Source: an uncultured Peptoniphilus sp. (lineage in GTDB: Bacteria > Bacillota > Clostridia > Tissierellales > Peptoniphilaceae). Taken from it: 5,448 bases of DNA. Within the stretch, counting starts at the first letter, position 1; the number at the start of each line of letters is the position of its first letter. Below are positions 1-4,935 of the stretch, in pieces. The DNA is taken from positions 1-5,448 of the forward strand of contig CABTZF010000041.1 of the NCBI GenBank assembly GCA_902489255.1, written 5' to 3'. The notes beneath the pieces were generated by a model. That model saw nothing but the letters and a program-made list of their open reading frames with translations. It was not told the origin of the DNA and made no database searches. The translations under genes and the position numbers were made by a program.

Positions 1-261
1 ATCACTCAAGTGTAGATTAGTTAAATCTGTATTTGGGTGATTTTTATTTTCCGTAAGGCAAAGCAAATAGTCGGTAGAAACATTATAAAACTGTGCAAGT
101 GTAACTAAATTACCATGATTGATTTCTTTATAGTCATCATTTTCATAGTTACCTAAAGCAGATTTTGAAATACCTGTTAGCTTAGCTAATTCCTCTAAAT
201 TCAAATTATGAGCAACTCTTAAATCTTTTAAGCGTTCCTGTAAGGTTATTTTACACTTCAT
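1..261 (-). CDS. XRE-family helix-turn-helix regulator, partial (cut by left edge)
   Basis: The minus strand reads open from ATG at 261 to the window edge, giving 87 residues with no stop. The N-terminus is a classic XRE DNA-binding domain: an LQERLKDLR opening helix (about 7-15), then LNLEELAKLTGISKSALGNY (20-39) as helix-turn-helix, then a LVTLAQFYNVSTDYLLCLTE segment (52-71). The start is fixed by AAGGAGG about 9 bases upstream (minus strand) and by an extended -10 promoter. This resembles the XRE regulators common in Bacillota conjugative and mobilisable elements, which I recall as much longer than 87 aa, so a large C-terminal part is probably outside the window. It is transcribed away from the bacteriocin region. 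The likely role is transcriptional control of element genes; the target is unknown. Confidence 0.9.
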   Translation of the reverse strand, partial: MKCKITLQERLKDLRVAHNLNLEELAKLTGISKSALGNYENDDYKEINHGNLVTLAQFYNVSTDYLLCLTENKNHPNTDLTNLHLSD

Positions 262-300
262 GACAGATAACCTCCTTAATACAAAATATTCTTAATAAAT

Positions 301-330
301 ATTATATCATACTAAGTCCACAATCGTGGA
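301..330 (-). promoter_or_regulatory. Extended -10 promoter and palindrome for the minus-strand XRE gene
   Basis: On the minus strand TGATATAAT (plus 301-309) is a perfect extended -10 (TGnTATAAT). It puts the transcription start near 294, about 33 bases before the ATG at 261. There is no TTGACA-like -35; instead that place holds the dyad TCCAC-AATC-GTGGA (317-330). An extended -10 can do without a good -35, and XRE proteins commonly bind short palindromes, so autoregulation here is an inference. Confidence 0.6.
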
Positions 331-514
331 AAAATGGGAGCGAAAACGGATATTCCAAGATTTAGGACATACGGGAAGAATAGCAAAAATACAATATCAT
401 ACAGACATAAAGAAAATTGTTCTTTTACAATTGAATGAGCGGTCTGTAAGGATATGTATCTATGGGGAAGTAGGCGATGACTTTATATGTAGTAGAAAAG
501 AGCCCGTCAAGTAG
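326..514 (+). CDS. Possible 62-aa hypothetical protein or gene remnant
   Basis: This GTG-started frame encodes a 62-residue mixed-charge protein with a hydrophobic core (KKIVLLQLNE, VRICIYGEV). I do not recognise the family. Against it: there is no ribosome binding site before the GTG, and the GTG lies inside the dyad at 317-330. The frame has no earlier ATG (stop at 296). A second frame starts at ATG 477 and runs to TAA at 561-563 (28 aa, ending CEIQGQELYQV), overlapping the end of this one. The two could be pieces of one ancestral gene split by a frameshift. The rest of 515-596 shows no gene. The composition is somewhat less AT-rich, with CGG, CGA and CGT codons, than the bacteriocin operon, which suggests a different origin. 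Confidence 0.3.
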   Translation: MEKWERKRIFQDLGHTGRIAKIQYHTDIKKIVLLQLNERSVRICIYGEVGDDFICSRKEPVK

Positions 515-596
515 AACGAAACGTCGCTGTGAGATTCAGGGGCAGGAACTATATCAGGTGTAACCGACAAAAATTAGAATCAGATAACAAAAACTA

Positions 597-625
597 TTGA
601 CAAATAAAAATAATTATGGTATCAT
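597..625 (+). promoter_or_regulatory. Strong sigma-A-type promoter for the 78-aa regulator
   Basis: TTGACA (597-602) and TATCAT (620-625) are separated by exactly 17 bases, a near-consensus housekeeping promoter. Transcription should begin near 632, about 28 bases before the GTG at 660. GACAA (599-603) and TTGTC (625-629) form a dyad spanning the core promoter, a possible operator. The TTG of the -35 box is also the first TTG of the open frame, so a start at 597 is an artefact. Confidence 0.75.
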
Positions 626-659
626 TGTCTTAACCAAAAAGAAAGGTTTAAAAACAAGA

Positions 660-896
660 GTGAAAAATAGGATTAAGGAGTTGAGAAAACCATTGGGTTT
701 ATCTCAACATAGATTAGGAAAAAGGTCAGGAGTAACAAGAATAACAATAAATAGGATAGAAACAGAAAATACAGTGCCTACATTAAAGGTGGCAAATGAT
801 ATTGCAAATACTTTGGGTGTGTGTATATATCAAGTATTTGATTTAGATGGCACAGGACGTTATAAATGTTTAAATTGTAATTGTGATAATAATTAG
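660..896 (+). CDS. Small XRE-family transcriptional regulator with cysteine-rich tail
   Basis: A 78-aa protein, essentially one XRE helix-turn-helix domain: MKNRIKELRKPLGLSQHRLG opens it (GTG read as Met), GVTRITINRIE (24-34) is the recognition helix region, then NTVPTLKVANDIANTLGV (37-54) and YQVFDL. This is the compact family of repressor-like regulators found in many Bacillota, usually starting MKNRIKELR, which supports GTG 660. A GAAAGG at 641-646 is a rather distant ribosome binding site (13-base gap). The tail YKCLNCNC carries C70, C73 and C75, with C55 nearby, a possible metal- or redox-sensitive feature (inference). It has its own strong promoter and precedes the bacteriocin operon in the same direction, so it may regulate itself and the operon. 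Confidence 0.85.
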   Translation: MKNRIKELRKPLGLSQHRLGKRSGVTRITINRIETENTVPTLKVANDIANTLGVCIYQVFDLDGTGRYKCLNCNCDNN

Positions 897-914
897 CAAA
901 TTTCATTGCTAATT
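891..914. repeat. 9-bp perfect inverted repeat overlapping the regulator stop codon
   Basis: AATTAGCAA (891-899) pairs perfectly with TTGCTAATT (906-914) across a 6-base loop, and includes the TAG stop at 894-896. The stem is AT-rich and is not followed by a clean T-run, so it is at best a weak terminator. It could equally be an operator for a dimeric regulator just ahead of the small ORF and bacteriocin gene. Confidence 0.5.
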
Positions 915-948
915 TATGTTATATCTTAAAATAAAGGGAGGTTTAAGT

Positions 949-993
949 ATGAGTAATTATATGAATCCTCAAAGGTATAGAAACGGAGATTGA
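949..993 (+). CDS. 14-aa small ORF with strong ribosome binding site
   Basis: ATG at 949 is preceded by AAAGGGAGG (933-941) with a 7-base gap, as good an initiation signal as any in the window. The product is only MSNYMNPQRYRNGD before TGA at 991-993. It is hydrophilic and has no signal peptide, so it is not an obvious secreted pheromone. Its last codons overlap the 13-base repeat ATAGAAACGGAGA that recurs before the DUF3847-like gene. It may be a leader peptide for the bacteriocin operon, a genuine microprotein, or the 5' stub of a gene displaced when the bacteriocin cassette arrived. No homologue is recognised. Confidence 0.4.
   Translation: MSNYMNPQRYRNGD
977..989 (+). repeat. 13-bp direct repeat, left copy (ATAGAAACGGAGA)
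   Basis: Identical to 4181-4193, where it carries the ribosome binding site of the DUF3847-like gene. A second shared word, TGAGTTGATT, occurs at 1002-1011 on this side and at 4166-4175 on the other, though in the opposite order relative to the 13-mer. The pairs bracket the whole bacteriocin operon. Confidence 0.6.
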
Positions 994-1054
994 TTAGTTT
1001 TTGAGTTGATTTGGTAATTTGAAAAAAGTTGTATTTAAAATTAGGAGGATTATT

Positions 1055-1483
1055 ATGAAACTTAAAAATAAAATTATCAGCAGTTTATTATTATCGAGTG
1101 TTTTAATTACTCCAATTGCGGCGTATGCAGCTAGTGAGAGTCTTGATGGTGGAAGTGGTTCTTGGTATGGTGGAATAGATAATCATGTTTTATATTCCAA
1201 AGTATGGGATCATAAAGCGGATGGAAGAAGATATCATGCAACTGTTTGGGTAAAGGATGATAATGGAGACAGAGATGAAGTGACAGGAACAACTAATGGT
1301 ATTGATGCAGATGGTGAAGTAATAGTTACCAAAAGTGCATCTTATGATCACTTTTTTACTCCTAATAAGGCTGGTTATAAGGATTACGCTGTTATAACAA
1401 ATCGTAGTATGGATTATAATGAAATGAGTACTGCACCTACTCCTGTTGAACTTGAAGTTGATTTGTGGGATGAGTTACAATAG
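1055..1483 (+). CDS. Lactococcin 972-family bacteriocin precursor
   Basis: A 142-aa secreted precursor. The start is set by AGGAGG (1043-1048), six bases before ATG 1055; the TTG at 1019 has no such site. Residues 1-25 form a Sec signal peptide: MKLKNK, a hydrophobic stretch, then cleavage after AYA. The mature part (about 117 aa) follows the lactococcin 972 pattern: G-S-W (35-37), YS (47-48), HATV (61-64), an NG turn (70-71), and KSASYDHFF (93-101), comparable to KASFYYNF of lactococcin 972. That family has no modification enzymes or leader protease and blocks septum formation by binding lipid II (known for lactococcin 972, inferred here). It has no cysteines. Oddities: the mature peptide is clearly acidic, and about 41 residues follow the usual end (F101), finishing LWDELQ. 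The next two genes are the matching permease and ATPase. No convincing dedicated promoter is seen. Confidence 0.85.
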   Translation: MKLKNKIISSLLLSSVLITPIAAYAASESLDGGSGSWYGGIDNHVLYSKVWDHKADGRRYHATVWVKDDNGDRDEVTGTTNGIDADGEVIVTKSASYDHFFTPNKAGYKDYAVITNRSMDYNEMSTAPTPVELEVDLWDELQ

Positions 1484-1503
1484 TATTGAATTGTAATAAC
1501 ATG

Positions 1504-1537
1504 GGGAGTGAGAATTCTCACTCCCTTATTTTTATTA
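1504..1537 (+). terminator. Rho-independent terminator/attenuator after the bacteriocin gene
   Basis: GGGAGTGAG (1504-1512) and CTCACTCCC (1517-1525) make a perfect 9-bp GC-rich stem with an AATT loop, followed by the T-rich tail TTATTTTTATTATT. It lies 20 bases after the bacteriocin stop and 16 bases before the permease start. Partial read-through would make abundant bacteriocin mRNA and less transporter mRNA. Confidence 0.9.
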
Positions 1538-1552
1538 TTGATGGTGATTAGT

Positions 1553-3433
1553 ATGAAAAAATTATTTACATTGACCGGTGTTTTTGCAGGAATATACTTA
1601 GTATTTTTATTTATACTTTTTTCAAGTTCTCTGATTTTCCCTAATACTCAGGGACAGTTGTATGACTGTACGTTAGAAAAAACAATTACTGCAAAAGAAT
1701 TAAGTGACATATCGAACAAATATAAAATTACAACATTTACAACTGAATATAAAAACACTAGTTTTTTTGAAAAAGACATAACCTTTAATTTTTTTAATAA
1801 TTCAGATGTCAACAATATTAGATATGGATTGCAAAAAAAAATAATTAGAGCTAATAAAATCCTGTACGAAGAAAATTCAAATGAGGAACTAAAAATACAA
1901 AGATTTTGGGCTATAAATAATAATGAAGCTAATTTTAAATTATTTTCTGAAGATTTAAAAGAATATGTTTTACAAAAAGAGGAATTTGAAAGTCATAGAA
2001 TGAATTTCTCGATTGTTTTTGCGGAAAAAAATATAGAGTTTTTTATATGTGTAATAATGTTTTTGATTTTTTGCGTAAGCATATATTATATATTGCGAAG
2101 CAAAGAAATTGCCATATTGAAATTAAATGGATATAATATTTTTGTTATCTCCATGAAGATTTTAGCAAAAGCAGTGCAACAGATTACGATAGGGTATACC
2201 ATAATAGGATTGGCTTTTATTGTTTATTTAAATTTGCTTGACGGTACTCTGATTGGTGATTTTTTAAGACTTTATATGTATATATTTATATGCTTATTTG
2301 TGGCAATGTTAGTTATATGCATAATCGGTGCGGTCTTTATTAAAATATTAAAAATAATACCTGCCTTAAAAAACAATAAAAACAATAAAATTCTTATTAT
2401 TTTAGTAGTGGCGTTTAAGGTGGCTATAACGGGTATATTTATATTTTCTGCTACTCACTTATGTAATGACTATTTAGACTATAAATTAACCACTGAGGGT
2501 TATGAAAGTATAGAAAGTAAAAATTTCAATTATATAAAAACATCAAAAACACCAGACGGAAATCTAATGGAAAATATATTGATTGCTATGGAAAAGAGCA
2601 ACTTAGAAGATATTTATGATTATTCTAATCCAAGCTATAGTTTAAATGGACATGAGGTATTTAATAACATTAAAAAAAGAGAAGAGATGATTACGAATCC
2701 ACCTGTGATTAGAATGTCTCATAATATGCTAAAATATGTAAAGATATATTCAGAGGATAATTCTGTTATTGATGTAAACTCTTTTGATAATAGAAAAACA
2801 ATCATATTACTACCTAATAACTTGAGAAATAGAGCAAACGAAATACTAAAAAAATACGATGATATATCAAATTCAAAAGTTATATATATAAAAGACAAAC
2901 AAGAACATTTTAATTTTTTAAGACCTAACGAAAAAGTTTATAATGCTATTTATTTATTGAAACCTATAGAAAGAAGTATTTATTTTAATAATGGTAGAGT
3001 TGTTTTTGGTAAAGAATCAACAGTTAAAATGGAAAAATATTTACTGAAAATAGGTGCAGATAAAGGAACGGTACAACTTATTAACTTGGAGTCTGAACAC
3101 AAAAAAATGTTAGATTATATGCAGTTAAAGTTGATAGATAATATTCAGTTGTTTTTTATAAATACATTATCGTTTTTCTTAGCAATTATTGCAGTTGGTA
3201 TTGTTTACTGCGAGTTTAGAAAAAAAGAGATTGCGATAATGAAAGTATCATCACAAAAACCGCTTAGGGTAATTTCTGTATTATGTAGTGTAAATGTAGC
3301 AATTACAACGGTAATAAGTTTGATTTTGAATCCGTTATTATGCACTGTTTGTGGATTGGAAATTGTAATATATATTCTAATCGTTTATTTATATTATTCG
3401 AGAAAAGCTGTAAGCGTTTTGAAAGGTGAATAA
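1553..3433 (+). CDS. Bacteriocin-associated integral membrane protein (lactococcin 972 group permease/immunity, DUF1430-like)
   Basis: A 626-aa membrane protein. ATG 1553 is preferred, with GGTGA at 1543-1547; the frame extends up to GTG 1508, but that lies inside the terminator hairpin. About eight membrane segments: 8-29, 161-181, 209-228, 241-267, 279-301, 532-554, 573-596 and 600-615. Two large outside domains lie at 30-160 and 302-531. The same motif follows TM2 and TM6: RSKEIAILKLNGY (182-194) and RKKEIAIMKVSSQ (556-568). This is the cytoplasmic motif of FtsX/MacB-type permeases, so the protein looks like two fused FtsX-like halves. Size, topology and position match the large membrane protein always found beside lactococcin 972-type bacteriocins and annotated as immunity or export. 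The bacteriocin has its own Sec signal, so the more likely job is self-protection with the ATPase, acting at the membrane surface (inference). Confidence 0.87.
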   Translation: MKKLFTLTGVFAGIYLVFLFILFSSSLIFPNTQGQLYDCTLEKTITAKELSDISNKYKITTFTTEYKNTSFFEKDITFNFFNNSDVNNIRYGLQKKIIRANKILYEENSNEELKIQRFWAINNNEANFKLFSEDLKEYVLQKEEFESHRMNFSIVFAEKNIEFFICVIMFLIFCVSIYYILRSKEIAILKLNGYNIFVISMKILAKAVQQITIGYTIIGLAFIVYLNLLDGTLIGDFLRLYMYIFICLFVAMLVICIIGAVFIKILKIIPALKNNKNNKILIILVVAFKVAITGIFIFSATHLCNDYLDYKLTTEGYESIESKNFNYIKTSKTPDGNLMENILIAMEKSNLEDIYDYSNPSYSLNGHEVFNNIKKREEMITNPPVIRMSHNMLKYVKIYSEDNSVIDVNSFDNRKTIILLPNNLRNRANEILKKYDDISNSKVIYIKDKQEHFNFLRPNEKVYNAIYLLKPIERSIYFNNGRVVFGKESTVKMEKYLLKIGADKGTVQLINLESEHKKMLDYMQLKLIDNIQLFFINTLSFFLAIIAVGIVYCEFRKKEIAIMKVSSQKPLRVISVLCSVNVAITTVISLILNPLLCTVCGLEIVIYILIVYLYYSRKAVSVLKGE

Positions 3434-3452
3434 TTTTCACAAGGAGGATTTT

Positions 3453-4073
3453 ATGATTGAGCTTAAAAAAGTATCCAAATCATATGGAGATAAAGTATTA
3501 TTTAATAATTTTAATTGCAATGTTAAAAAAGGAGAGTTTGTAGGTATTAAAGGTTGCTCAGGTAGTGGTAAATCAACTCTTTTAAATATAATAGGCTTGT
3601 TAGAAAACTGTGATAGTGGAGATATTATAATAGATGGTGATAAAGTAGATTATAAAGATAAAAAAAAGGTAAAAAAATTATTAAAAACACATATGGGTTA
3701 TCTATTTCAAAATTTTGCGTTAATAGATGACTTTACAGTTTTGGAGAATTTATCAATAGGAATTAGTGGTAATAAGAACGAAAAAATCAATAAGATAAAA
3801 AAAGTTCTTGGGGATCTAAATTTAGATGTTGATTTAAATAAGAAAATATTCAAACTTTCTGGAGGTGAGCAACAGAGAATTGCAATAGCAAGACTTATAT
3901 TACAAAATAAGTCTATAATATTAGCGGATGAACCAACTGCATCGGTTGATCCACAGAACAGGGATATAATTTTAGATATATTAAAAAAATTAAATAAAGA
4001 AGGAAAAACGATTATTTTAGTTTCACATGATGACTATGTGATAGAACATACAGATAGAGTTATATTCTTATAA
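3453..4073 (+). CDS. ABC transporter ATP-binding protein, lactococcin 972 group
   Basis: A 206-aa ATPase with the complete set of motifs: A-loop Y11, Walker A GCSGSGKST (34-42), Q-loop Q86, signature LSGGEQQR (135-142), Walker B IILADEP (155-161), D-loop SVD (164-166) and switch His192. The start is ATG 3453, with AAGGAGG (3441-3447) five bases upstream; the GTG at 3426 overlaps the permease stop and has no site. The length matches the lactococcin 972-group export ATPases (about 206 aa, LolD/MacB-like subfamily), with no C-terminal extension. The gene starts 19 bases after the permease stop, so the two are co-transcribed and very likely form one complex, with the ATPase touching the two KEIAI motifs of the permease. 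An operon terminator follows within a few bases. Confidence 0.93.
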   Translation: MIELKKVSKSYGDKVLFNNFNCNVKKGEFVGIKGCSGSGKSTLLNIIGLLENCDSGDIIIDGDKVDYKDKKKVKKLLKTHMGYLFQNFALIDDFTVLENLSIGISGNKNEKINKIKKVLGDLNLDVDLNKKIFKLSGGEQQRIAIARLILQNKSIILADEPTASVDPQNRDIILDILKKLNKEGKTIILVSHDDYVIEHTDRVIFL

Positions 4074-4076
4074 ATT

Positions 4077-4126
4077 ATATTATAAAAGGACTATGGTAAA
4101 ATACTTTAGTCCTTTTATAATATTTT
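4077..4126 (+). terminator. Strong terminator closing the bacteriocin operon
   Basis: TATTATAAAAGGACTA (4078-4093) pairs perfectly with TAGTCCTTTTATAATA (4107-4122), plus an A-T pair at 4077/4123, across a 13-base loop. A TTTT tail follows at 4123-4126. It begins four bases after the ATPase stop. The A-run on the left arm makes it potentially bidirectional. Confidence 0.88.
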
Positions 4127-4135
4127 AGATTTAGT

Positions 4136-4171
4136 AACTCGGATTGGAGAGTAAAACTTCCAACCTGAGTT
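4136..4171. repeat. Long imperfect hairpin upstream of the DUF3847-like gene
   Basis: Pairing segments are AACTC (4136-4140)/GAGTT (4167-4171), GG/CC (4141-4142/4164-4165), TTGGA (4144-4148)/TCCAA (4159-4163) and AG/CT near the loop, with single-base bulges. There is no T-run, so it is not a terminator. It could be a regulatory leader or a protein-binding site. Its right arm sits inside TGAGTTGATT (4166-4175), also present at 1002-1011. Confidence 0.45.
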
Positions 4172-4180
4172 GATTGAAAA

Positions 4181-4193
4181 ATAGAAACGGAGA
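4181..4193 (+). repeat. 13-bp direct repeat, right copy, including ribosome binding site
   Basis: ATAGAAACGGAGA here matches 977-989 exactly. Its GGAGA (4189-4193) is the ribosome binding site for ATG 4202, with an 8-base gap, so the right copy has a function and the left copy, before a dead-end TGA, does not. Confidence 0.6.
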
Positions 4194-4201
4194 AAATAAA
4201 T

Positions 4202-4606
4202 ATGAAAGAATTAGAAAATGTAATGATTAAATTAGAAAAAGTTACAAAGAAAAAAGAGCAGATGGACAATCAAATTAAGCTATTGAAACAGAAAGAAAAG
4301 AAGCTTAAAAGAAGTGCAGAAACAAAAAGAAAAGTAAGGAAAGGTGGAGTGTTTGAAGCCTTTGAAAGAGAAATTACAGGTATGCAGGAAGAAACAAATA
4401 ATGATTTGATCTATGACTTTTTAGACTATATCCTATCAGATAATAGGAATAGAGAAAAACTAAAGGAACTTACAGAAATTTATCTTAGAGACAGAGAAAT
4501 TCCTGTAGAAGAAATTGAAAATCTTGATGATGAAAATGATAGCTTAGATAATCTAAAAGACGAAAACTTAGATGAAGATTTGGAAGCTGGCTTTTTAGAA
4601 AGTTAA
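4202..4606 (+). CDS. DUF3847-like mobilisation-associated protein
   Basis: A 134-aa hydrophilic protein. Residues 1-45 are a lysine-rich coiled coil, followed by KRKVRKGGVFEAFE (43-56), which matches the R/K-x-RG-x-x-x-E-x-F element of the DUF3847 family. The next part contains LIYDFLDYIL (69-78), corresponding to the family's conserved IYDFL-like segment. DUF3847 proteins are usually about 100 aa and encoded just upstream of MobA/MobL relaxase genes on Bacillota elements; here the relaxase follows after a putative oriT. A MobC-like accessory role, binding oriT DNA through the basic half, is plausible but unproven. The last ~35 residues are strongly acidic (repeated LDDEN, LKDENLDEDLE) and look like an added tail. 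The start at ATG 4202 has GGAGA at 4189-4193. Confidence 0.75.
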   Translation: MKELENVMIKLEKVTKKKEQMDNQIKLLKQKEKKLKRSAETKRKVRKGGVFEAFEREITGMQEETNNDLIYDFLDYILSDNRNREKLKELTEIYLRDREIPVEEIENLDDENDSLDNLKDENLDEDLEAGFLES

Positions 4607-4639
4607 GATTAAAAAATAAAGAATAGATAGGTGGCTTTT

Positions 4640-4663
4640 ATGAAAACTAAATGTAAAAATTGA
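4640..4663 (+). other. 7-codon ORF with ribosome binding site, just before a terminator
   Basis: AGGTGG (4629-4634), then five bases, then ATG at 4640 give a plausible initiation site, but the frame ends in TGA after MKTKCKN. The same frame past the TGA stays open to 4714 (CSKVERFLTLCFFIDF). It may be a leader peptide reading into the terminator at 4668, or a small gene broken by one base change (CKN-stop-C). It is not convincing as a functional gene. Confidence 0.25.
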
Positions 4664-4667
4664 TGTA

Positions 4668-4702
4668 GCAAAGTGGAGAGATTTTTAACACTTTGCTTTT
4701 TT
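4668..4702 (+). terminator. Rho-independent terminator after the DUF3847-like gene
   Basis: GCAAAGTG (4668-4675) and CACTTTGC (4689-4696) form a perfect 8-bp stem with a 13-base loop, followed by TTTTTT (4697-4702). The T-run is itself the left arm of a second AT-only hairpin: TTTTTT-a-TTGATT (4697-4709) pairs with AATCAA-g-AAAAAA (4713-4725), so alternative folding is possible. Confidence 0.8.
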
Positions 4703-4765
4703 ATTGATTTTTAATCAAGAAAAAACAAAGTTCACAGGGGTTAAGGGGGAGTAGCCCACTTGAAC

Positions 4766-4874
4766 AAATAAAAATGCTTTAGCGTTTTTGTTTCCTTAGC
4801 GGAGCGAATAGCTTTCTACAAGAACGCAAATCACCGAATGTAGTCGGTGTATCTTTGCGCCCTTTGAAAAAGGG
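4766..4874 (+). other. oriT: Putative MobQ-type origin of transfer (oriT)
   Basis: Three hairpins lie in a row. First, AAATAAAAATGC (4766-4777)/GCGTTTTTGTTT (4782-4793), 12 pairs including two T-G. Second, CACCGA (4832-4837)/TCGGTG (4844-4849), flanked by CGCAAA (4825-4830)/TTTGCG (4854-4859). Third, CCCTTT (4860-4865)/AAAGGG (4869-4874). Right after the second stem comes TATCTTTGCGCCCT (4850-4863). In the MobQ families whose oriT is known (RSF1010, pSK41/pGO1), an inverted repeat is followed by a few bases and the core TGCGCCCT, with the nick in or beside this block; both arrangement and orientation match. It lies between the DUF3847-like gene and the relaxase, where oriT is expected. No gene is seen in 4703-5022. 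Confidence 0.7.
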
Positions 4875-4935
4875 AGTAAAGATACTTACTACCATAAAGA
4901 TTATAAAATATTGAAATTTAATATAGGATAAAGAT

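Noticed and set aside
597..659. Upstream TTG-started extension of the 78-aa regulator
   Set aside because: The TTG at 597 is the start of the TTGACA -35 box and lies before the predicted transcription start near 632, so it cannot be translated from this promoter.
1001..1034. Promoter directly before the bacteriocin gene (TTGATT 1006-1011, TTGTAT 1029-1034, 17-base spacing)
   Set aside because: The -10 is a poor match and the predicted start (~1041) would fall almost on the ribosome binding site; transcription from 597 is as likely, so no feature is called.
1019..1054. Upstream TTG start for the bacteriocin precursor
   Set aside because: It would put a poorly fitting charged stretch before a normal signal peptide, while AGGAGG at 1043-1048 points to ATG 1055.
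1508..1552. GTG start for the permease at 1508
   Set aside because: The codon lies in the left arm of the terminator hairpin; ATG 1553 has its own GGTGA and gives a natural MKKLFTLTG membrane start.
3426..3452. GTG start for the ATPase at 3426
   Set aside because: It overlaps the permease stop and would translate through the AAGGAGG at 3441-3447; ATG 3453 gives the standard family N-terminus MIELKKVSKSYG.
4075..4269. 64-aa minus-strand open frame
   Set aside because: It spans the operon terminator and the start of the DUF3847-like gene in antisense, is Phe/Ser-rich as expected for the reverse of an AT-rich region, and has no ribosome binding site.
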